From Asanoa siamensis (lineage in GTDB: Bacteria > Actinomycetota > Actinomycetes > Mycobacteriales > Micromonosporaceae), in NCBI RefSeq assembly GCF_016862555.1, contig NZ_BONE01000001.1, positions 1 through 64,000 of the forward strand: a stretch of DNA of 64,000 nt, in the 5' to 3' direction. Both the position numbers and the translations under genes were made by a program. The notes below the pieces were generated by a model. It was not told where the DNA came from. It saw nothing but the letters and a program-made list of their open reading frames with translations, and did not search any database. Within the stretch, counting starts at the first letter, position 1. Every line of letters begins with the position of its first letter. Shown one piece after another: positions 1 to 10,474 of this stretch.

Positions 1-48
1 CCGACACCTGGACTCCGCCTCGCCTCGACCCCAGATACGAAACAGAAC

Positions 49-852
49 CTAGTCGAGCACGGCGTGGGCGTCGTCGCCGGGCTCGCGGCCGCTTCGGCGG
101 TTGGGCTCGCTGCCCGCCGGGCGGACGCCCTTGCGGGCGCTGTCCAGCAGGCCGAGCAGCTCGATCCGCTCCTCGAGCGTGAGCGCCGCGTACGCGGAGG
201 AGGCGATCCGGTCGGTCACCGCCTCGGCCCAGACGCGCCGCCGCAGCAGGGGCCCGACACCCGGGTACGGCGGCTGCCAGCCCCAGGCGACCGCACCCGC
301 CTCGCCCTCGGGGCCGGAGATGATCGCCTCCAGGGGGCTCATCCCGCTGGCCCGCACGGCGAGCAGATGCGCGCCGCCGCGGTGCTCGCGCAGCAGGTGC
401 AGCAGCACGGCGGCCTGCGCGCCCGGGTGGTCGTCCGGCACCGGCATGGCCCGCCAGGCGGCGAACAGCGGCAGTGCGGACGCGTCGGCGGCGAGCACGA
501 CCCGCTGGGTCAGCTCGACCAGCCGTTCGACCCGCGGGAACCGGCCGAGCTGCTCGACGCCCCAGCGGCAGCACTCGGCGAGGTGCACGGCGGCGACCTC
601 GGCGGGCGGCAGCACGCGGCGGGCCCCGTCCCAGCCGTCGGCGACGGCCTCGGGCGCGATGAAGCCGAGCGCCGCGGCCACCGTGTCGGGCCGCACGTCG
701 CCCAGGGCGCCACCGCGACCGGCCACGTAGAAGGCCCAGCCGGAGAGCCCGAGCTGGCGGGCCCGGCGCAGGGTGCGCGGACATTCGGCGTACGCCCCAC
801 CCAGCTCCAGCACCACGTCCCGCGACGCCTGCGCGGTCTGCTCCGGTGTCAT
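49..852 (-). CDS. SCO6745-type conserved actinobacterial protein
   Basis: This predicted soluble protein of 267 residues resembles the actinobacterial SCO6745 family, whose function is not established. The N-terminal half has the family's pattern: an Arg-rich helix, a GLSGWAFYVAGRGGALG-like segment, then a stretch rich in Pro, Val and Ala. The middle is helical with no catalytic motif I can identify, and the C-terminus is polar and probably disordered. The GTG/ATG start region overlaps the stop of the upstream coiled-coil gene by 4 bases, so translation is probably coupled. It is the last gene of a three-gene minus-strand operon headed by an MBL-fold hydrolase. Assignment rests on remembered family resemblance, and no molecular role should be inferred from it. 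Confidence 0.6.
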   Translation of the reverse strand: MTPEQTAQASRDVVLELGGAYAECPRTLRRARQLGLSGWAFYVAGRGGALGDVRPDTVAAALGFIAPEAVADGWDGARRVLPPAEVAAVHLAECCRWGVEQLGRFPRVERLVELTQRVVLAADASALPLFAAWRAMPVPDDHPGAQAAVLLHLLREHRGGAHLLAVRASGMSPLEAIISGPEGEAGAVAWGWQPPYPGVGPLLRRRVWAEAVTDRIASSAYAALTLEERIELLGLLDSARKGVRPAGSEPNRRSGREPGDDAHAVLD

Positions 853-1709
853 GCTTCCTCGTCCAGGGCCTCGATGGCCGCCTCGACCTCGCCGACGCGG
901 CGGCGGGCCTGGGCGGCGGCGCGGTCGGCGGCCTTGCGGGCCGCGCGCAGCCGGCCGAGCGCGGCGTCGGCGTCGGCGCGGGCCTGTTCAGCCTTCTGCA
1001 GGGCCGCCTCGGCCCGTTCCACGGCCGCCTCGCCGTCGGCCTCGGCCTTGGTGGCCTTGTCCAGCTCCTTGGCGGTGCTCTTCTCGGCGGCCCGGGCAGC
1101 GGTCAGCTCCCGTTCGGCGGCCCGCCGCTGCGCCTCCGCCGCCCGTCGCGCGGCCTTGTCGTCGCTTTCGTCGGTCGACTCCGCAGGCTCGGCCGGCTCG
1201 GGCTGCTCGTCGGTGACCAGGCGGAGCTGCGGGCGGGGCACCTCACCGAAGCCCGCGTAGCTCGCCGCGCGCACCAGCCGCCCCGAGCGGACCAGCCCGG
1301 CGACCTCGGCGTCGGAGACCGCGGCGGTCAGCGTCGCCTCGACCTCGGCGACCGGCAGCTTGCCGCGAGCGCCCGGGTCGGCCTTGGTGGCCAGCGCGAC
1401 GGCCTCCTTGACCAGCGCGCCGACCGCCTCCCGGCGCTGCCGGGTCAGCTCGCGCAGCGCGTCGCCCTTGAGCTGACGCTGGGCCGACCGCAGCGCGGCG
1501 GACAGCTCCACGAGCTGGTCGACCAGCTCGGGCCGGCGGATGGCCAGCAGGTTGACCACCCAGGCCGCCACGGTCGGCTTGCGCAGCTTGCCGATCTGCT
1601 TGGCCCGGTCGGTCTGGCCCGCGGCCTTGGCCGCCGCCACGAGCTCGTCGCGGGCGGCGACGAAACCCTCGGGCGGCGCCGTGTAGAGCTCGGCGACGGG
1701 ATCAGGCAT
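849..1709 (-). CDS. conserved coiled-coil protein
   Basis: This 286-residue protein has no recognised enzyme domain. Residues 1-150 form a conserved helical region containing a KLRKPTVAAWVVNLLA-like segment seen in actinobacterial hypothetical proteins. From about residue 185 to the end the sequence is dominated by Ala, Glu, Arg and Lys heptads (AARRAAEAQRRAAERELTAA and similar), which predicts a long coiled coil. There is no signal peptide or membrane segment, so it is probably cytoplasmic and may oligomerise or act as a scaffold. It sits between the MBL hydrolase (8-base overlap) and the SCO6745-type gene (4-base overlap), so the three are very likely one transcript. Function is unknown. 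Confidence 0.7.
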   Translation of the reverse strand: MPDPVAELYTAPPEGFVAARDELVAAAKAAGQTDRAKQIGKLRKPTVAAWVVNLLAIRRPELVDQLVELSAALRSAQRQLKGDALRELTRQRREAVGALVKEAVALATKADPGARGKLPVAEVEATLTAAVSDAEVAGLVRSGRLVRAASYAGFGEVPRPQLRLVTDEQPEPAEPAESTDESDDKAARRAAEAQRRAAERELTAARAAEKSTAKELDKATKAEADGEAAVERAEAALQKAEQARADADAALGRLRAARKAADRAAAQARRRVGEVEAAIEALDEEA

Positions 1710-2334
1710 CGACGCTCGTACCCGGGGCCAAGCGCTGGTAGTCGACCTTGAGCAGGCGGCCGAGGACGCCGTCGATCAGCTTGCCCCCGGCGTCGTTGAC
1801 GATGCCGTCGTGCAGCGCGAAGGCGCGCCGCGGGGCGACCGCGCGGACGAAGTCGACCGACTCGCTGATCTTCAGCCAGGGCGCCGAGACGGGCACGAAG
1901 AGCGTCTCGACCCGGACCCCTTCGGGTACGTCGAACGAGTCGCCCGGGTGGTAGACGGAGTCGTTGACGAGGAACCCGAGGTTGGCGATCCGCGGCAGGT
2001 CGGGGTGGATCTCGGCGTGCATGCCGCCGAACGCGCGCACCGGCATCCCGGCGGCCGAGAAGGACTGTCCGGTCTCGACGGTCGTGACGACGTCGCCCAG
2101 GGCGCTCAGCTTCGCTGCGGTGTCGGCGTTGGTGTGCACGGTGACGGCGGGCCGCTTGGCCAGCATGTCGGTCAGCGCGTCCACGTCGATGTGGTCCGGG
2201 TGCTCGTGGGTGATCAGCACGGCGTCGACACCGTCCAATGCGGTCCGTTCCGTGAAGCCGCCCGGATCGATGACCAGCACGGCTCCGTCCTGCTCGACGC
2301 GTACACAGGAATGGCCGAATTTGGTCAGTCGCAT
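1702..2334 (-). CDS. MBL-fold metal-dependent hydrolase (UlaG-like)
   Basis: This 210-residue cytoplasmic protein belongs to the metallo-beta-lactamase superfamily. It starts with MRLTKFGHSC, typical of the UlaG-like branch, and has the metal-binding motif THEHPDHID, with later ligands in GGMHAEIH and the VYHPGDS segment. No substrate can be named from sequence. The open frame continues about 78 codons upstream, but that part is low-complexity and lies toward the divergent lipoprotein promoter. The ATG at 2334 is preceded by an AGGGGG ribosome-binding site and gives the family's normal N-terminus, so I chose it. It is the first gene of a three-gene operon, overlapping the coiled-coil gene by 8 bases, and is divergent from the DUF4349 lipoprotein. 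Confidence 0.85.
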   Translation of the reverse strand: MRLTKFGHSCVRVEQDGAVLVIDPGGFTERTALDGVDAVLITHEHPDHIDVDALTDMLAKRPAVTVHTNADTAAKLSALGDVVTTVETGQSFSAAGMPVRAFGGMHAEIHPDLPRIANLGFLVNDSVYHPGDSFDVPEGVRVETLFVPVSAPWLKISESVDFVRAVAPRRAFALHDGIVNDAGGKLIDGVLGRLLKVDYQRLAPGTSVDA

Positions 2335-2446
2335 CTCGTGACCCCCTGGCTGCCGAATCGTGATGTCCCCTGGCGAGTCTGCCGGAACCGGCGTGCGCAC
2401 GCCGCACGTCTGACCGACGAACCGCACACGATTCGGAGGGACCGAT

Positions 2447-3490
2447 ATGGGCAGCGTACGACGGGGGCGGGTCCTGGCCACGCTCGCGGCCGGTGGGCTC
2501 GCGGCCGGCCTGGCCCTGGCCGGATGCTCCGCCAGTGACTCCGGTGATGGCACACAGACCAGCGGCAACGCGGCGCCGGCAGCGGGCGGGCCGGGCTACG
2601 CCGGCGCGGACGTGGCCGACATGTCGCAGGCCGGTGGCGAAGAAGGCAAGGCGGCCGAGCAGGCGCCCGGCGCGGCGCCGCAGGCCCCGCAGGCCGCGCA
2701 GGCCCAGGCGGGCGGCGCGGGCGGCGTGGATCTCCAGGTCGACCAGCGCCAGATCATCTACAACGGTTCGATCATGGTCCGGGTGGAAAATGTCGAGCGC
2801 ACCGCCGCCGAGGTCACCTCGCTGGTCACCGGCGCGGGCGGCTTCGTCGGCGGCGACAAGCGCACCGACGACGGCGGCCGGTCCGAGGCGGTCCTCACGC
2901 TGCGGGTCCCCGCCAACCGGTTCACCCAGGTCGTCGACGAGATCGCCGGCAAGGGCACCGACGACCGGCGCGAGATCAGCACCCAGGACGTCACCGAGGA
3001 CGTGGTCGACCTCGACGCCCGGATCGTCACGCAGCGGGCCCGGGTGGAGAGCGCCCGCCGCCTGCTGGCCCAGGCCAAGACGATCAACGACCTGGTCTCC
3101 CTGGAGAACGAGTTGGGCAAGCGGGAGGCCGACCTGGCGTCGTTGGAGGGCAAGAAGCGCCGCCTCGACGACCTGACCGCGCTCTCCACGATCACCGCGA
3201 CGCTGCTCGGCCCCGAGGCACAGGCCCCCGCCCCGCCACCGGAGGAGAGGTCGGGCTTCCTGGGCGGCCTGAGCGCGGGGTGGGACGCCTTCCTGGCGAC
3301 CGTGGGGGTCGTGCTGACCGTGCTGGGCGCGCTGGTGCCGTGGCTGGTCCTGGCGGGCCTGGGGTTGCTGGTCTACGTCTTCGTGCGCCGCGCCCGCCGC
3401 GGGCGGCCGACCGTGGCGCTGGCGGGGCCGGCGATCCCGACCCAACCGGCCGCGGCCGACGAGCCCGCGCGCGACGAGGAGAAGGCTTAG
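2447..3490 (+). CDS. DUF4349 domain lipoprotein
   Basis: This is a 347-residue exported lipoprotein. Residues 1-27 are a lipoprotein signal peptide with the lipobox LAGC (Cys27). A Gly/Ala/Gln-rich linker follows, then a DUF4349 domain from about residue 100 to 265. That domain has a beta-rich start (IIYNGSIMVRVENV), a VPANRF segment and a helical coiled-coil part (ESARRLLAQAKTINDLVSLE). A hydrophobic membrane segment lies near residues 280-312 with a short basic tail. The protein may therefore be held in the membrane at both ends. The ATG has a GGAGGG ribosome-binding site six bases upstream. The gene is divergent from the MBL operon and its stop overlaps that of the convergent amidohydrolase. 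Function of the family is not established. Confidence 0.85.
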   Translation: MGSVRRGRVLATLAAGGLAAGLALAGCSASDSGDGTQTSGNAAPAAGGPGYAGADVADMSQAGGEEGKAAEQAPGAAPQAPQAAQAQAGGAGGVDLQVDQRQIIYNGSIMVRVENVERTAAEVTSLVTGAGGFVGGDKRTDDGGRSEAVLTLRVPANRFTQVVDEIAGKGTDDRREISTQDVTEDVVDLDARIVTQRARVESARRLLAQAKTINDLVSLENELGKREADLASLEGKKRRLDDLTALSTITATLLGPEAQAPAPPPEERSGFLGGLSAGWDAFLATVGVVLTVLGALVPWLVLAGLGLLVYVFVRRARRGRPTVALAGPAIPTQPAAADEPARDEEKA

Positions 3491-4752
3491 AAGGTGCCGG
3501 CGGCGAGGGCCGCGAGTGCGGTGTGCACCATGACGCGTACGCCGTACCCGATGGCCCGCTCGTCGACGTCGAACGTCGACTGGTGGATGTCGGGCTTGAC
3601 CTCGGCGCCCTGCGGCGTCGTGCCGAGCCGGATCATCGCACCGGGCACCTGCTCGAGATAGAACGCGAAGTCCTCGCCGCCCATGCTGATCTCGGCCTCG
3701 ACCACCCGGTCGGGGCCGAGCGCGGCGCCCACCGCGCCGGCGACCACCGCGGTGGCCATCCGGTCGTTGATCACGGGCGGCACGCCGCGGGTGTATTTGA
3801 TGTCGACCTCGGCGCCGGTCGCCGCGACGACGTCGCGGATCAGGCTCGTCACGAGCTCCGGCGCCTCGCGCCAGGCGTCCCGGTTGAGGATCCGGACGGT
3901 GCCCTTGAGGTTGGCCTCGGCGGGGATCGCGTTGTAGGCCTCGCCCGCGTGCGCGCGGCCCCAGACCATCGAGACACCGGCACGCGCGTCGACCCGGCGG
4001 TCGAGCAGCGACGGCACGTCGACGATCACGCGGCCCATGGCGTGCACCAGGTCGGTGGTCAGGTGCGGCCGCGCGGTGTGCCCGCCCTTGCCGCGCAGGT
4101 TGACCTCGATCGTGTCGGCGGCCGCGGTGAACGGGCCGGAACGCACGCCGACCAGGCCGACCGGCAGCTGCGGCGCGCAGTGCAGCGCGTAGATCGCGGC
4201 GACGTCCTTGAGCCCGCCGGCCGAGATCACCTCAGGCGCGCCGGACGGGATGCACTCCTCGCCAGGCTGGAACAGCAGCCGGACCCGGCCGGGCAGCTCG
4301 TCGCGCTCGGCGAGCTGGGCCAGCGCCAGGCCGGTGCCCAGCAGGATCGTGGTGTGCACGTCGTGGCCACAGGCGTGCGCCACACCGTCGATGGTCGACC
4401 GGTAGGGCACGTCCTTGCCGTCGGGCAGCGGCAACGCGTCGAGGTCGGCGCGGAGTGCGATCACCCGGTCGCCCTGGCCCACGTCGCAGATCACGCCGTT
4501 GCCCTTGGGTAGCAGCCGCGGGTTGAGGCCGGCGACGGCCAGCTCCCGGGCGACGAGGGACGCGGTCTCGAACTCCTGGTGCGACAGCTCGGGATGAGCG
4601 TGGATGTGACGTCGTACGGCTACCAGCTCGGCGCCTCGGGCGGCCAGCCAGCGGTCGAGCTGGCCTGGGAGGGGGTCGGCACCGGGGGGCGTCTCAGGCC
4701 ATGAGGACGCCATCCCGCTGCCGTTGGGCGGCAGTGTCAACGCACTCGTCAC
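3487..4752 (-). CDS. M20 family metallopeptidase / amidohydrolase
   Basis: This cytoplasmic zinc amidohydrolase belongs to the M20D branch (hippurate and N-acyl-amino-acid hydrolases). Visible motifs include RRHIHAHPELS, the metal site HACGHDVH, the GEECIPSG segment with the catalytic and ligand glutamates, and the dimerisation domain marked by GKGGHTARPH. The C-terminal motif GGEDFAFYL contributes the last ligand. The start is uncertain: GTG at 4752 (VTSALTLPP) gives 421 residues, while ATG at 4713 gives 408. Neither has a strong ribosome-binding site, and the longer open frame upstream is not protein-like. In Mycobacterium tuberculosis, amiA1/amiB1 of the same family lie beside deoD and pmmB, so proximity to salvage genes here may be ancestral. 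Confidence 0.85.
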   Translation of the reverse strand: MTSALTLPPNGSGMASSWPETPPGADPLPGQLDRWLAARGAELVAVRRHIHAHPELSHQEFETASLVARELAVAGLNPRLLPKGNGVICDVGQGDRVIALRADLDALPLPDGKDVPYRSTIDGVAHACGHDVHTTILLGTGLALAQLAERDELPGRVRLLFQPGEECIPSGAPEVISAGGLKDVAAIYALHCAPQLPVGLVGVRSGPFTAAADTIEVNLRGKGGHTARPHLTTDLVHAMGRVIVDVPSLLDRRVDARAGVSMVWGRAHAGEAYNAIPAEANLKGTVRILNRDAWREAPELVTSLIRDVVAATGAEVDIKYTRGVPPVINDRMATAVVAGAVGAALGPDRVVEAEISMGGEDFAFYLEQVPGAMIRLGTTPQGAEVKPDIHQSTFDVDERAIGYGVRVMVHTALAALAAGTF

Positions 4753-5167
4753 GTGAAAATCTCGATCACTCTGGGCGGAAAGGGACTTGGCTAGCCTAGA
4801 CCTCCGACGGTGACGCTGCGCAACATCATTATGGTGATGATCGGATAGCGCAGTGTCACGAAAGCCCTGGTGAGAGCGTTCGTCGAGTGGCTGGGACGCG
4901 TCGGCGGTCGCATTGAAACCTGCCAACTGTCCCACACCTCCTACAACGCGTGATGGTGGCGGCGGACACGGGCACGCCGCGGATCACGCGGGAAAAGCGG
5001 TTATCTGTCGTCAATCTACCCGGCGAAAGGTCACCTTGCCGGGTGAGGCCACTTACGGTGACACGTTCCCGCTCGTGAACGCCGCACAGTTGGTGCGCCA
5101 GATCATGGTCGCTCAGCGTAACCGTGCACTGCCTGTGCGAGTTTAACGCACTGTAACAAGCTCGCGA
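4753..5167. other. intergenic region with a small inverted repeat
   Basis: This stretch of about 415 bases separates the amidohydrolase from the mutase gene and holds no gene I can support. It is less GC-rich than its surroundings. CATCA at 4824-4828 and TGATG at 4835-4839 form a perfect inverted repeat spaced by six bases, which could be an operator for the amidohydrolase. The end near the mutase stop contains a weak GCGAG/CTCGC pairing without a U-run. A 77-codon plus-strand frame exists but has atypical composition and no ribosome-binding site. Confidence 0.4.
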
Positions 5168-6748
<1,581 letters not shown>

Positions 6749-6754
6749 TAACGA

Positions 6755-6760
6755 ATCCTA
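6755..6760 (-). promoter_or_regulatory. -10 box of the mutase gene, leaderless
   Basis: TAGGAT on the minus strand ends six bases before the ATG at 6748, so transcription would start at or next to the start codon. No Shine-Dalgarno sequence is visible. No convincing -35 box was identified. Confidence 0.5.
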
Positions 6761-6929
6761 AGTCCCGGCCCCGGGCATCGTGCGTGAGGCATCGGGCACA
6801 GACGGTTCGGGTCTTTCGTACCCACCGTCGATGATCCATCACAACAGGTGATGCGGTTTCCCTTATTCGGCCGCCTCCCTCAAGATAGGGAGGTTGGTAA
6901 CTGGCCCTCGACCCCCCGGCGGCTTTTCA

Positions 6930-8780
6930 GTGACTCAGATTCCGACGTGGAGCAGCTCCGCCACCTCCGGATCCAACAGCCCAGCCTCCAGCGGCTCCTC
7001 CACAGCCGTCTCGGGGAGTCGGGCGGCTCCCGGGACCGTCATCGGAGGTCGCTACTCGCTCCGGGCCGCGGTCGGCCACGGCGGCATGGGCACCGTCTGG
7101 CGCGCCAGTGACGTCCTGCTCCGCCGGGACGTCGCCGTCAAGGAGGTCGTGCTCCCGCCGGGCCTCGCGCCCAGCGACCGCGACGCCATGTACGAGCGCA
7201 CCATGCGCGAGGCACGGGCCGCCGCCGCGCTGCAGCACCCGTCCGTCGTGCAGGTCTACGACGTGGTGCAGGAGAACGGTCGACCGTGGATCGTGATGGA
7301 GCTGCTGGACGCGCGCAGCCTCGCCGACATGGTGATCGAGGACGGCCCGGTCGCGCCGCGCGCCGTCGCGAAGATCGGCATCGCCCTGCTCGGCGCGCTG
7401 GAGATCGCGCACGCCAACGGGGTGCTGCACCGCGACGTCAAGCCCGCCAACGTGCTCATCTGCAACGACGGGCGGTGCGTGCTCACCGACTTCGGTGTCG
7501 CCCGGATGCCCACCGACGTGCAGCTCACGACGCCGGGCATGGTGCTCGGCTCCCCGCACTTCATCTCGCCCGAGCGGGCGATGGGCCAGGACTTCGGCCC
7601 GCCCAGCGACCTCTTCTCGCTCGGCGTGACGCTCTACACCGCGATCGAGGGCCGGCCGCCGTTCGACCGGGGCGACCCGATCGAGACCATGCACGCCGTC
7701 GTCGAGGACCCGCCGGCCCCGACCACCCGGGCCGGTGTGCTCAACGACGTGCTGATGGGCCTGCTCGAGAAGGACCCGGCGCGCCGCTACGACGTGGCCA
7801 CCGCCCGCGGCATGATCCGCGAGCTGCTCGCCGGGCCGTTGGTCAACAAGGCGCCCGTGCACATGATGACCGACCCGTACGCGGTCGTGCCGGCGCAGCG
7901 CTCGCCGTGGCAGCCGGTCACGCCGCCGCAGCAGTCGCAGGAACGGCCGTCCGGGCAGATCGGCGGCCGGGCCATGCTGGCGCCGGGCGAGTCGCTGCAC
8001 GACCGGCTGGCCGCGGGTCACGGCGGCGGACCGCTGCCGCCGGCCGGTGGGCCGCTGCAGACGCCGACCGGGCAGATGCCCGCCCCGAGCTGGGGCGCGC
8101 CCAAGCCGGCGCCGGCCGCGTCCGGGCTCGCCGGCCTCAAGCGGCGCGGCGGCGACCTGGTCGACACCGTCAAGGGCTGGCCGCGCAGGCTCCAACTCGG
8201 CGCCGCCGGCGGCCTCGCGGTCGTGCTGGTGCTGATCGGCGTCTTCGCGTTCCGCGGCGGTGACGATCCCATCGACACCACGCCGGTGCAGGCCGGTGGG
8301 CCGACCGGGGCGCCGGCCGCGGCCGACTTCCCCACCCAGCAGCACGCCGAGCGCGGCGTCACCGTCAACGTGCCCAAGGGCTGGAAGAAGGCGGGCGGCG
8401 GCAAGTCGGTCTACTTCGACTACATCGACCCGGAGGACGCCGGCCGCAAGGTGCGCATCCTCGTCGAGGACGTGAGCACCAAGGCGACGCCGACGGGGTT
8501 CCTGGGTGCCGCGGAGCGCGGGCTCAAGGGCAACAGCAAGTCCTGCCCCAAGCCGTACGAGCGGGTCGACCTGCGCGAGGGCGAGATCGGCGGCCGGGTC
8601 TCCGCCGAGCTCGAATACACCTGTGGCGCCGACGCGAGCCAGCGGCACGGTGTCTGGGGCGCGGTGGTCAAGGACGGCAAGGCCTATTCGTTCTTCCTGA
8701 CCAGCACCGAGGACAACTTCGCGGCCAGCAAGTCGATCTTCGACGAGATGGTCCGCTCGTTCGCGCTCACCGCGAGCTAG
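6930..8780 (+). CDS. membrane-anchored serine/threonine protein kinase
   Basis: This is a PknB-type (Hanks) Ser/Thr kinase. The kinase domain starts with the glycine-rich loop GHGGMGTVW and the lysine in AVKEV. It contains the catalytic loop HRDVKPANVL, the DFG motif, and an activation segment ending GSPHFISPERA. A Pro/Gln-rich juxtamembrane linker leads to one membrane helix near residues 421-443, followed by about 170 extracellular residues of unknown ligand specificity with no PASTA repeats. The GTG at 6930 (VTQIPTWSS) gives 616 residues. A TTG at 6894 would add 12 residues, but its GGGAGG lies too close to serve it. The gene is divergent from the mutase gene and is followed by the phosphohexomutase-family gene. 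Confidence 0.88.
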   Translation: MTQIPTWSSSATSGSNSPASSGSSTAVSGSRAAPGTVIGGRYSLRAAVGHGGMGTVWRASDVLLRRDVAVKEVVLPPGLAPSDRDAMYERTMREARAAAALQHPSVVQVYDVVQENGRPWIVMELLDARSLADMVIEDGPVAPRAVAKIGIALLGALEIAHANGVLHRDVKPANVLICNDGRCVLTDFGVARMPTDVQLTTPGMVLGSPHFISPERAMGQDFGPPSDLFSLGVTLYTAIEGRPPFDRGDPIETMHAVVEDPPAPTTRAGVLNDVLMGLLEKDPARRYDVATARGMIRELLAGPLVNKAPVHMMTDPYAVVPAQRSPWQPVTPPQQSQERPSGQIGGRAMLAPGESLHDRLAAGHGGGPLPPAGGPLQTPTGQMPAPSWGAPKPAPAASGLAGLKRRGGDLVDTVKGWPRRLQLGAAGGLAVVLVLIGVFAFRGGDDPIDTTPVQAGGPTGAPAAADFPTQQHAERGVTVNVPKGWKKAGGGKSVYFDYIDPEDAGRKVRILVEDVSTKATPTGFLGAAERGLKGNSKSCPKPYERVDLREGEIGGRVSAELEYTCGADASQRHGVWGAVVKDGKAYSFFLTSTEDNFAASKSIFDEMVRSFALTAS

Positions 8781-8823
8781 GCCGGCTGGTGCCCCTGGGG
8801 GCCGCACGTGCTATCAAAACGGG

Positions 8824-10470
8824 ATGACTGACCTCGAGGACCTGACGGCCCGGGCGCGGGCCTGGCTGGCCGACGATCCGGACGAGACGAGCCGGGCCGA
8901 GCTGTCCCGGGTGCTCGACGGGCTGCCCGGCACCGCCGACGACCTGGCCGACCGGTTCGCCGGGCCGCTGACGTTCGGCACCGCCGGGCTGCGCGGCCCG
9001 CTGCGGGCCGGCCCGAACGGGATGAACCTCGCGGTGGTCACCCAGGCCGCGGCCGGGCTCGTCGGCTGGCTCGCCGCCCGCGGTGGCACGGGCCCGCTGG
9101 TCATCGGGTACGACGCGCGGCACGGCTCGAAGGAGTTCGCGGAGCGCACCGCCCGGGTGGCCACCGGTGCGGGGCGGGAGGCGATGCTGCTGCCCCGCCC
9201 GCTGCCGACGCCGGTGCTGGCGTACGCGGTGCGCAAGCTGGGCGCGGCGGCCGGCGTGATGGTGACCGCGAGCCACAACCCGCCGCAGGACAACGGCTAC
9301 AAGGTCTATCTCGGCGAGTCGCTGGGCGGCGAGTTGGGCGCGGGCGCGCAGATCGTGCCGCCGGCCGACGTCGAGATCTCGGCCGCCATCGCGGCTGTCG
9401 GGCGGCTGTCGACCGTACCCCTGGGCGATCTGGGTGTGGTCCTGGACGACGACATTGTCGAGTCCTATGTGGAAGCCGCGGCGACGGTCGTCGACCCGGA
9501 CGGGCCGCGCGACCTCGCGGTGGCGTACACGCCGCTGCACGGTGTCGGCGCGACCACGCTGGCGGCGGCGTTCGCCCACGCCGGTTTCGCCCGCCCGCAC
9601 CTCGTCGCCGAGCAGGCCGAGCCGGACCCGCTGTTCCCGACCGTGGCGTTCCCGAACCCGGAGGAGCCCGGCGCGATCGACCGGGTGATCGAGCTGGCGA
9701 CGGTGACGGGTGCCGACATCGCGATCGCGAACGACCCCGACGCCGACCGGTGCGCGGTGGCGATCCCGGGGCCGCAGGGCTGGCGGATGCTGCGCGGTGA
9801 CGAGGTCGGCGTGCTGCTCGCCGACCACCTGCAGCGGCGTGGGGTGGCCGGGCGCTACGCGACGACGATCGTGTCGTCGTCGTTGCTGTCGGAGCTGTGC
9901 GCGCGGCGTGGTGTGCCCTACGGCGCGACGCTGACGGGCTTCAAGTGGATCGTGCGGGCCGGAGCCGATCTGGCGTACGGCTACGAGGAGGCGCTGGGCT
10001 ACTGCGTGGCGCCATCGCTGGTGCGCGACAAGGACGGCATCACGGCGGCGCTGCTGGTGGCCGAGCTCGCGGCGGGGTTGAAGGCGTCGCTGCGGACGAT
10101 CGGCGACCGGCTCGACGAGATCGCCGCGGAGTTCGGCGTGTACGCGACCGACCAGCTCTCCGTCCGGGTCGACGACCTGTCGGAGATCGACACGGCGATG
10201 GCGTACATCCGGACGAAGACGCCGGGGTCGCTGCTCGACGACGCGGTGATCTCGGTCGAGGACCTGGCGCCGGAGAACGACGTGCTGATCCTGCGCACCG
10301 AGTCGGCCCGGGTGGTGGTCCGGCCGTCGGGCACGGAGCCCAAGCTCAAGGCGTACCTGGAAGTGGTCGAACCGGTCGTGGACGGCGACGTGGCAGCGGC
10401 GCGGGAGCGCGCGGCGGCGTCGGTCCGGGCCCTGCGCACCGAGACGGCGGCGGCGCTCGGGATCTGGTGA
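8824..10470 (+). CDS. phospho-sugar mutase (phosphoglucomutase/phosphomannomutase family)
   Basis: This 548-residue cytoplasmic enzyme belongs to the alpha-D-phosphohexomutase superfamily. The active-site serine loop is TASHNPPQDNGYK, the magnesium loop is DPDADR, the sugar-binding loop GYEEALGY is present, and the C-terminal phosphate site is RPSGTEPKLK. N-terminal FGTAGLRG is typical of the long PgcA/PMM2-like branch. In Mycobacterium tuberculosis the related pmmB lies beside upp, add, deoA and cdd, genes that also occur in this window. Its role here may therefore be phosphopentomutase (deoxyribose 1-phosphate to 5-phosphate, feeding deoC) rather than hexose metabolism. That role is inferred from context. 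The stop lies four bases from the stop of the convergent membrane gene. Confidence 0.88.
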   Translation: MTDLEDLTARARAWLADDPDETSRAELSRVLDGLPGTADDLADRFAGPLTFGTAGLRGPLRAGPNGMNLAVVTQAAAGLVGWLAARGGTGPLVIGYDARHGSKEFAERTARVATGAGREAMLLPRPLPTPVLAYAVRKLGAAAGVMVTASHNPPQDNGYKVYLGESLGGELGAGAQIVPPADVEISAAIAAVGRLSTVPLGDLGVVLDDDIVESYVEAAATVVDPDGPRDLAVAYTPLHGVGATTLAAAFAHAGFARPHLVAEQAEPDPLFPTVAFPNPEEPGAIDRVIELATVTGADIAIANDPDADRCAVAIPGPQGWRMLRGDEVGVLLADHLQRRGVAGRYATTIVSSSLLSELCARRGVPYGATLTGFKWIVRAGADLAYGYEEALGYCVAPSLVRDKDGITAALLVAELAAGLKASLRTIGDRLDEIAAEFGVYATDQLSVRVDDLSEIDTAMAYIRTKTPGSLLDDAVISVEDLAPENDVLILRTESARVVVRPSGTEPKLKAYLEVVEPVVDGDVAAARERAAASVRALRTETAAALGIW

Positions 10471-10474
10471 CCCG

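Noticed and set aside
1445-3445. Long minus-strand open frame across the DUF4349 gene and the MBL operon
   Set aside because: Its sequence is Arg/Pro-rich with no domain, and the real genes in other frames carry signal peptides, motifs and ribosome-binding sites.
3280-4512. Plus-strand frame antisense to the amidohydrolase
   Set aside because: Shadow of the M20 gene with low-complexity composition and no ribosome-binding site.
4913-5146. 77-codon plus-strand frame in the intergenic region
   Set aside because: No ribosome-binding site, no similarity I recognise, and atypical codon use.
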